A stretch of DNA of 64,000 nt, taken from positions 1,542,955 to 1,606,954 of the forward strand of contig NW_004454207.1 of NCBI RefSeq assembly GCF_000283155.1, read 5' to 3'. Both the position numbers and the translations under genes were made by a program. The notes beneath the pieces were generated by a model. That model had not been told where the DNA came from and ran no database searches. It was given only the letters and a program-made list of their open reading frames with translations. The stretch is from Ceratotherium simum simum. Its lineage: Eukaryota; Chordata; Mammalia; Perissodactyla; Rhinocerotidae. Below, one piece after another: positions 57,190 through 64,000 of the stretch; positions within the stretch are counted from its first letter, which is position 1; each line of letters starts with the position of its first letter.

Positions 57190-57765
57190 ATGGCCAGATT
57201 CAAACCTGCCTTGGCCAGTTTGAATTCTTCTCTACCTTTCTCTCCCCTGCCCCCAATTTAAACTCGGTTCCAGTTCTCTAACACCCTATGCTTCCTTACA
57301 TTTGGGCATGCCTCGCTGCCGTTTTCCCTTTTGCCTGAGAATGTTTGTTTACATTTTTTCCCTACTTGAGAAGGACATCACTAGAACTTTCAAATGTTCA
57401 CAGAAAGGTGGTATGTCAAAAGATGCTGAGAGTCTAAAAGATGAAGAATGTTAAGATTGCTAGATGGGAACCAAGAGCCAAGGTTCTATTGGCAGGCTTG
57501 TCCCTTCCGTCTCTTTCAATAATGCTCCAGTCGCTTGCAATAAGATGCAGTTTTAAGGTAATAGGAGAGGGCTGGTCTGTAAGTACACTGTGTGTGTGTG
57601 TTTTTTCTTTTGATTTTTTTACTTTATAAAACTCTATATAAATGTATTCCATTAAGATAGACTTGGATATTGTGTGTCTGGACCCATGATATTGGCAGTC
57701 ATGAGACCAGTAAATTTGTTAAATTCCTGGAGCTACGTTGTTGCTGCCTTCTCTATGGTATATCA
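57190..57765. other. Non-coding sequence
   Basis: No repeat or gene recognised. Confidence 0.5.
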
Positions 57766-57766
57766 T

Positions 57767-58074
57767 GTATTAATTTCCTATTGCTATTATAACAAATTGC
57801 CAAAAACTTAGTAGCTTAAAATAAAACAAATGTATTCTCCTTGAGTTCTGGAGGTCAAAAGTCCTAAATAAGTCTTAAGGGGCTAAAATCAAAGCCCCTA
57901 TGGCGAGGCTGATTCCTTCTGGAGGCTCCAGGGGAGAAGCCATTTCCTTGCCTTTTCCATCTTCTAGAGGCCGTGTGGTATTCCTTGGTTCCTGGCCCCT
58001 CCCTCCATCTTCATAGTGCATCACTCCAACCTCTGCTTCTGTCGTTCCATCTCCTTCTTTGACCTTCTTGTCTC
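57767..58074 (-). mobile_element. MLT1-type LTR (antisense), truncated by L1
   Basis: TGTATTAATTTCCTATTGCT, 'TAGCTTAAAATAAAACAAATG', 'GGGGCTAAAATCAAAGCCCC', 'TTCCTTCTGGAGGCTCCAGG', 'TTCCTTGCCTTTTCCATCTTC' match reversed MLT1 and stop abruptly at the T-run that starts the L1 fragment. I did not find the missing end beyond that L1. Confidence 0.8.
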
Positions 58075-59047
58075 TTTTTTTCCAGCAATTTTATTGAGAT
58101 CATGATGGTTTACAACATTGTGTAATTTCAGGTGTACATTATTATTTATCAGTTTCTGCATAGACTTCATCGTGCTCACCCCCAGGAGTCTAATTATTGT
58201 TCGTCACCATACGTATGTGTCCCTTTACCCCTTTCACCCACCCCCCACCCACTTCTCCTCTGGTAACCAATAATCTGTTCTTTTTATCCATGGATTTGTT
58301 ATCTTCCACATATGAGTGAAATCATGCAGTATTTGTCTTTGTCTGGCTTATTTCACTTAACATCATACCGTCAAGGTTCATCCATGTTGTTGCAAATGGG
58401 ATGATTTTATCTTTTTTATGGCTGAGTAGTATTCCATTGTATATCTATATATACCACGTCTTCATTATCCATTTATCTATGGAAGGGCACTTGGGTTGCC
58501 TTCACATCTTGGCTATTGTGAATAATGCTGCAATGAACATAGGGGTGCATAAATCTCCTTGGATCATTGATTTCAAGTTCTTTGGATAAATACCTAGTAG
58601 TGGGATTGCTGGATCATATGGTATTTCTATTTTTAATTCTTTGAGAAATCTCCATACTGTTTTACATAGTGGCTGCACCAGTTTGCATTCCCACCAGCAG
58701 TGTATGAGGGTTCCCTTTTCTCCACAACCTCTCCAACATTTGGTGTTTTTTGTCTTGGTAATTATAGCCATTCGACCAGTGTAAGGTGATATCTCATTGT
58801 AGTTTTGATTTGCATTTCCCTGATGATTAGTGATGTTGAACATCTTTTCATCTGCCTATTGGCCATCTGTATATCTTCTTTGGAGAAACGTCTGTTCAGA
58901 TCTTTTGCCCATTTTTAAAATTGGGTTGTTAGTTTTTTTGTTGTTGAGTTGTATGAGTTCTTTATATATTTTGGATATTAACCCCTTATCAGATATATGG
59001 TTTGCAAATATCTTCTCCCAATTGTTAGGTTGTCTTTTCATTTTGTA
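58075..59047 (-). mobile_element. L1 3' fragment (antisense), 5'-truncated
   Basis: The reverse strand reads L1 ORF2 C-terminal coding sequence (113-codon frame 58502-58843, with [20 protein letters not shown]) followed by the 3' UTR and an A-tail (T-run at 58075-58081 on the plus strand). At 59047 the similarity stops at the plus-strand text CTTTTCATTTTG. It is similar enough to the L1 at 30-34 kb to be from a related family. Frame breaks make it non-functional. Confidence 0.88.
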
Positions 59048-59344
59048 AACATAAGACAAATATCTCCAACCCATGAAAGAAAACACTAACAAATTCAACC
59101 ACACAGGAATACATGTGTGTGTATTCCGTGTGGAATCAAAAGACAAATGACAAAATGGGGGAAATGTTTGCAATTCATATCAAAGACAAAGGGCTAATTT
59201 TCTTAACATTAAACACATTCTTAAGTTGATAAGAAAAAGGCCAATAATTCAATAGATGTGAAGAATAAGTTCACAGATATTAATATAAAATCATTTTATT
59301 TAATATCTGAAAAGACGCTCACTTTCATTCATAATAAAAGAAAC

Positions 59345-59430
59345 GTCATTTTCAAATATTAATTTGAAAAATTAATTGAAAATTAATTTGAAAATTTGAA
59401 AAACTTTCAAATATTAATTTGAAAAATATC
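59345..59430. repeat. Local direct and inverted AT repeats
   Basis: TTCAAATATTAATTTGAAAA occurs at about 59351 and again at about 59407, with AATTAATTGAAAATTAATTT between. Both direct and inverted copies could form a hairpin. It lies inside the old L1. Confidence 0.75.
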
Positions 59431-59516
59431 AAGAATACTGAGCACAGACTTGGTGAAGGTACAGGGAGAATATCATACATATACTGCTACTGGGAATGCA
59501 ACATGTACAACCTCTA

Positions 59517-59685
59517 GCCCAGTCCTCATCAAACTGAAAAGTGCACACCAATCACTTAGGGATCCTGTGAAAATACAGATTCTGATTCAGTGGGTTGTGG
59601 GTAGGGCCTGAGATTTTGCATTTCTAAACAGCTCCCAGATGAGGCCAACACTACTGGTCCACAGACCACATTCTGTCTTATAAGC
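59517..59685 (-). mobile_element. MER5A-like DNA transposon inside the old L1
   Basis: 'CAGTCCTCATCAAACTGAAAAG', 'CAATCACTTAGGGATCCTGTG', 'TTCAGTGGGTTGTGGGTAGGGCC', 'TGAGATTTTGCATTTCTAAACAG', 'CTACTGGTCCACAGACCACATTCTG' match reversed MER5A. Confidence 0.82.
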
Positions 59686-59871
59686 TCTAGTACTTTGGTA
59701 ATGCTTAATAAAATTTTCAATGCACATATCTTTCAAACCAACAATACAATTTCTAGGAATTTATCCTACTTCTATTCTTGTATATATGGAAAATGGTGTG
59801 TGCACAAAGATATTCCTTGGGAGAATGGGTGTAATAACAAAAGATAGTAAGCCACATAAATGTCCGTCATC

Positions 59872-61432
59872 ATAAGTGCACTAGCACAGAACTTTCTCAC
59901 CCTCTTCTTTATTCCTACTTTGTACCCACAGGGGTTTAGAAGACTAAAAACTACATTTACCACACTCTCATGCAGCTAGGATTTGTGACATAATTTAGAT
60001 TTCATCAACGAGCTATATGTGTATGAAATTTAAAATAAAAATGAGACATCTTCCTGATGCTTTGGAGTCTGAAAAGAAAAGTGAGGTGGACACGTGAATT
60101 TGCAGCAGCTGGACTCTACATTCCAGGGTCTACTCACTAGCTCCATGAGTAAGAGGGTCAGTTGTGGTGGCAGTAGTGACAGCAGCAGTAGCAGCTTCCT
60201 AAATTTGTAATCACAGCAATTATGGTGTGACCTTTAAACCTTTAGACCCTGAATTCAGCTCCCGACTTGCTTCCAATGAGTTTTCAAGCACCTAATTTTC
60301 TGTAGTAAATCCCTTTCTACTCGAAATACCTAGAGGACTTTTTTTTTGTTTGTTTTCTTCATGTAACTCTGACTAAAACAGTATTTGGCACCAAGACGGA
60401 GAACTGGAATTAGATATCTAACCTGTTTGGTTTTCATGGCAGTGATAACTTCATCACCATACTGGCTTATATCATCCCACCATTTAAATAACCATAACCA
60501 ACTGGAATACTATTCAAAGGCAAAGGGAACATAGAATGCTAAACGAAGAAAGAAATTTGTAAGCACCAAGAACAACCTCATGATTAGTTGTCAAATGGAG
60601 GAATACAATAGCTACATATATTTTTTCCTTGCCATTTTATGTATATACCTTTATATATTAACCAAATTCTTTTCTTCCTCCTCCTTTCTACTATTATTTT
60701 ATACTAAGATGTATAAATAGTGGTTATTTTTATCATTTAGTCCTCAGTTTATAGGATATAAAAGTTCAATTGTGACTAACTTTAAAAGAGTATTAAAATC
60801 ACCCAGAGATGAATGCTGCAACTGATAGAATTGGCTCTCTCTTTTATGGGGAAAGAGTGAATATATTTTCACTTGCATAAGGTATAATTACATTATATAA
60901 GGCATGACCATATTGTTGTTGCTTTTTAAGGACAGGTGGAAGACTGGGTATTTATGCTGAATAGCTAAAGGGGTCGACGGAGCTGGTCAATCAGCCCTTG
61001 GTATTCATTTCCACTCCTCTATTTTATTTAGGTTCTGCCATGAGTTGCTCTAATACAAGAAAGTGAGTCCAAGCTAGAAAATGTGCAAGCTGAAAGTGAA
61101 ACAAGGGCCATCTCTCTGACATTGTTCAGGCTGCAAACAGACAGGCATGTGTATGCGTGGCTGCTGGCCTTCATCTTCCAGGGTCTATTCTCCAGCTTCA
61201 TGGGTATGAGACAGCAGTGGCACTTGTGTCTATGGCAACGGCAGCTTCTAAAACTCCAGATCACAGCTATGGCTGTGTAACTTTGAAATCAGCAGTCCAG
61301 TGGCAACTACATGACTTTCACTCTTTCGTCCCTTTTAGTTACTTCATTGTCACCTAAATCCCTTTATTAAACATTTTTATGCTAGAAATAGAGTGAATTT
61401 CTACTTCCTGCATTAAACTCTGACTGATACAA
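59872..61432 (+). mobile_element. Degraded MaLR provirus: LTR - short internal - LTR
   Basis: Two diverged copies of one LTR type flank a short middle. The first (about 59880-60380) contains 'AACTACATTTACCACACTCTC', 'CATTCCAGGGTCTACTCACTAG', 'TAAATCCCTTTCTACTCGAAA' and ends 'CTCTGACTAAAACAG'. The second (about 60940-61430) contains 'CTTCCAGGGTCTATTCTCCAG', 'TAAATCCCTTTATTAAAC' and ends 'CTCTGACTGATACA'. After the first LTR comes TATTTGGCACCAAGACGG, which looks like a MaLR start-of-internal (primer-binding) region. The internal part is only about 550 bp and holds no gag/pol frame. L1 text matches on both sides, so it inserted into the L1. Confidence 0.6.
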
Positions 61433-61554
61433 GAGGGCTGGTTAAATAAACTATGATATATCCATACGTAGGCATACTCTACATCCACCAAAAAAATGAT
61501 GCAGCTCTGTATGTTCATATATGGAACAAGCTACATGATGTATTATTAAACAAT

Positions 61555-61907
61555 TGCCTTAGTCCATTCAGGCTGCTATAACAAAATACCATAAACTAGG
61601 TAACTGAAAAACAACATAAATTTGTTTCTCACAGTTCTCGAGGCTGGAAGTCTGAGATCAGGACACCAGTATGGTCGGGTGAAGGCCCTCTTCCGAGTTA
61701 GAGAATTTTTATTGTAACCTCACACGGTAGAAGGGGCGAAGGATCTCTGTGGGATCTCTTTCAGAAAGGCACGAATCCCATTCATGTGGGCTCTGCCCTT
61801 GTGACCTAATCATCTCCCAAAGGACTCACGTCCTAATACCATCACCTTGGACATTAGGTTTTCAACAAATGAATTTGGGGGGGACACAAACATTCAACCT
61901 ATAGCAG
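61555..61907 (-). mobile_element. MLT1A-type LTR (antisense) inside the old L1
   Basis: 'TGCCTTAGTCCATTCAGGCTGC', 'CATAAACTAGGTAACTGAAAAAC', 'TTTGTTTCTCACAGTTCTCG', 'GGCACGAATCCCATTCATG', 'CTTGTGACCTAATCATCTCCC', 'ACAAACATTCAACCTATAGCA' in reverse LTR order. L1 sequence continues on both sides. Confidence 0.9.
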
Positions 61908-62199
61908 CAATAAAAGTATGACACAATAATATTGCATATAGTATTATACAGTGTCTTGTGTACACCTGTATATGCATAGAATGACTGCAAAGACACATAG
62001 GAAATCCATAACAGAGGTTCCCCTAAAAAGAGAAACTAGGTGGCTGGGAGTAGAAAGTGAAGTAGACTCTTCACTCGTCACCCTTTGTGCCTTGGGAATT
62101 TTGTACCAACTAAGCATATTACTTATACCAAAAAAAATTTATGGAAGAAAGAAATGAAAAATAACTTCTGGCACAGGGTGAGAAGAAAAGAAGGCCTAG

Positions 62200-62480
62200 A
62201 AGAAAACCTTAAGCAATATCAACAGACAAAGGAAGAGAAGCAGACAAAGAAAACTGAGAAAGAGTGCCACAGGCCTTGGAGGAAGAATGGGAAAGAATGG
62301 TGAAAGAGAAGCAAAGGGAATAGAGCATCTTAGAAAGGCAAGAGTCATCAACTGGGTCAAATGCTGTGATGGGGCCAATAAGAGAAAGACTGAAAACTGA
62401 ATTGTCACTTGGTGCAGCAACAAGGTCATCGGAGGTCTTGGTGAAAGAAATTTTAATGCAATGCACACTCCATCCATCTG
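62200..62480 (-). repeat. L2 ORF2 reverse-transcriptase relic (antisense)
   Basis: L2 encodes a CR1-clade reverse transcriptase. The minus-strand frame 62209-62490 (93 codons) contains TKTSDDLVAAPSDNSVFSLS followed by LIGPITAFDPVDDSCLSKML. This keeps the spacing and several residues of the L2 RT segment around the LDLSAAFDTVDH motif (here AFDPVDD). The metal-binding aspartate of that motif is replaced (L-I-G instead of L-D-L), and upstream and downstream parts are lost. It is an ancient, non-functional fragment. Confidence 0.65.
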
Positions 62481-64000
62481 AGGAATACAAAGAGGTTATT
62501 AGATTGAAAGAAGAGATACAAGAATAATTTTTTCCAAGATTGTATTGCTTTTTTAAATGCTCAGAGTCAATTCAAATGGAGTCTAAAGATTCAAATAATT
62601 TTGCAGACCCTTACATACTGTTAATAAATACATACTAATAAAGTGCTGTGATTGAAACGCCTATATATTGATTGCTAAATGAAATTAAGTCACTTAGGCA
62701 GAGCAGTCATTCAGTGACATTTAGAACTAAATTTATGCTAACTTCCTAGGAAATAGCTTGGTTATCCAGGAGGATCTGGCCTTTTATCTCTAAATTATAA
62801 TCCTAGTCCTTTACTACTGTCTATAAAGTTTTTACTGGGTTGATGATTGCTAGTAATATGGAGGGTAATATGCACGGCTACCTTCGGTTTGTATACGGAA
62901 AATGAGATTCAAAGGATTAAAGTATTCTCAAGGCTAAGGAAAGGGTTATTAGGAGGAAACAGTGATGTCATGGGTTTTAGATTTATTTTATTTTGATTTC
63001 TTCCACTAAATTCGTGTTAAAGCCCACCATCTCCATTTGTCTTCCAGAATAATTAGATAACTCAGAGTAATTTATCAGCCACAAATTTTGCCCCCTGGAA
63101 CTTAAAATCTAGTATAAACAACATTAATATGGATATTCAGTGATGCAGATAGCATAAAGTTTAAATTATATGTAAGTTGAAGAAATACATATATAATGTA
63201 ATAATATGTATATGTATACACATATATTTCATTCCATAAGCTTTATCATCCTCACTTATGAAAGAACTTAAAAATCCAACCACTATACATTTTGTTGTTT
63301 TCGTGCTCCTTTTGGAAGGCCTATTGTTCTCAAATCTGTAAGACACCTATCTGCAAAATAACCAGTCCTCATTTTAAAATCGCCTGGAAAATGTTATTAA
63401 GCTAATAAAAGTGAATTAGTATTTAGGTCTACTTGAAATGACAGAGTTTAAACAATGAGTAAAGAATGCATGACTTGTCCCAAGTGCTATTCTACAACAT
63501 CAGTTTATTATAATCCTAAAAATTGTTTTTTAAACATGGTTGGATGAAAATTTTAAAAGATTTCCAAAAAAGGGAAGTTTGATAGCACAAATCTATTTGG
63601 TCAGAGACACTGTCTTTATAGGGAATCTAGGCACTTTCTGTTTATAAAATGAATCCAGTATTATTTGTATTTTTTCCTTTGGGATATAAACAAGGAAAAA
63701 TGGTAGAAAAGATTCAATACAGTAAACTATAAAGTTATCACATTTAATCTACCAATCTTAGTGAGAAGACTCAAAGATGTTTATAAGATAGGTGACTTAG
63801 ATCAGCTACAATCCAATATAAGGATTTAGGAAACACAGCGAGCTGATGTGACATCATTGACCACATTTTTCCATTGTCAACTGTGGTCAAAAAGGCCACT
63901 CTGGGCATTAAGTAACTCCTGAAGCTCCTTCTGATGTCTAGACTGCAGGCAAAGCAGGCTTGTTCACATGTTCTAAATCTTTGCACATGCTTTTCCTGTT
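62481..64000. other. Non-coding AT-rich sequence
   Basis: No repeat family or gene recognised. An AT/CATA-rich tract lies at 63180-63230. Open frames are at most 71 codons. Confidence 0.5.

Larger units (their letters stand above)
59060..62145 (+). mobile_element. Old L1M 3' end (sense), broken by nested insertions
   Basis: Pieces keep L1 order. 59087-59345 has 'GACAAATGACAAAATGGGGGAAATG' and 'GACAAAGGGCTAATTTTC'. 59420-59515 has a decayed 'CTGCTACTGGGAATGCAAC' block. 59690-59870 has 'AATTTCTAGGAATTTATCCTA' and 'ATAAATGTCCGTCAT'. 61433-61554 resumes 'GGCTGGTTAAATAAACTATGATAT'. 61907-62145 holds the 3' UTR. Between them lie a MER5A, a MaLR provirus and an MLT1A LTR. The ORF2 tail cannot be translated. 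Confidence 0.75.

Overview
This window looks like a gene-poor piece of a mammalian nuclear genome, most likely from a perissodactyl (horse, rhinoceros or tapir lineage). The key evidence is six copies of the tRNA-Ser-derived ERE SINE family, several with clean target-site duplications. They sit among general mammalian repeats: L1, L2, MIR, MER5A and MER20 DNA transposons, and MLT1/MLT2 LTRs. No bacterial features are present (no operons, Shine-Dalgarno sites or dense ORFs). I found no protein-coding exon, rRNA, functional tRNA or snRNA that I could defend. Most ORFs longer than 100 codons fall in recognised repeats or show no domain. One 100-base run of N marks an assembly gap. All repeat family names are from memory of consensus sequences and were not checked with a masking run.

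Layout. 1-8.6 kb: mostly old unique sequence with MIR, L2 and MLT1 relics, a ~100-bp direct repeat (about 0.65 and 1.54 kb) and a promoter-like patch at 5.48-5.86 kb. 8.6-22 kb: three ERE insertions, an MLT1A LTR, an L2 and AT-rich unique DNA. 22-30 kb: an antisense L1M fragment, L2, MIR and MER5A pieces, and two MLT1 LTRs. 30.2-33.85 kb: the most complete element in the window, an L1 with 5' UTR, poly-A tail and target-site duplication. Its interior is missing, so the first half of ORF1 is joined in frame to the end of ORF2. 34-46 kb: a diverged ~185-bp tandem duplication, ERE insertions into older repeats, MER20 copies, split L2 and MLT1 elements, and a 247-codon ORF of unknown meaning. 46-57 kb: a hAT-type MER, an L1 5' fragment, and MLT1, MLT2, MER20 and MER5A relics. 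57-62.5 kb: a nested pile in which an old L1 is broken up by a MER5A, a degraded MaLR provirus and an MLT1A LTR, next to an antisense L1 fragment and a relic of L2 reverse transcriptase. 62.5-64 kb: AT-rich DNA in which I see nothing.

The DNA shows no set of genes working together. What can be read is insertion history: L2, MIR and MER elements are oldest, MLT1/MLT2 LTRs later, and ERE SINEs and the TSD-flanked L1 youngest. I did not find a convincing new biological system. The best leads are the internally deleted L1, the promoter-like patch and the unexplained duplications.
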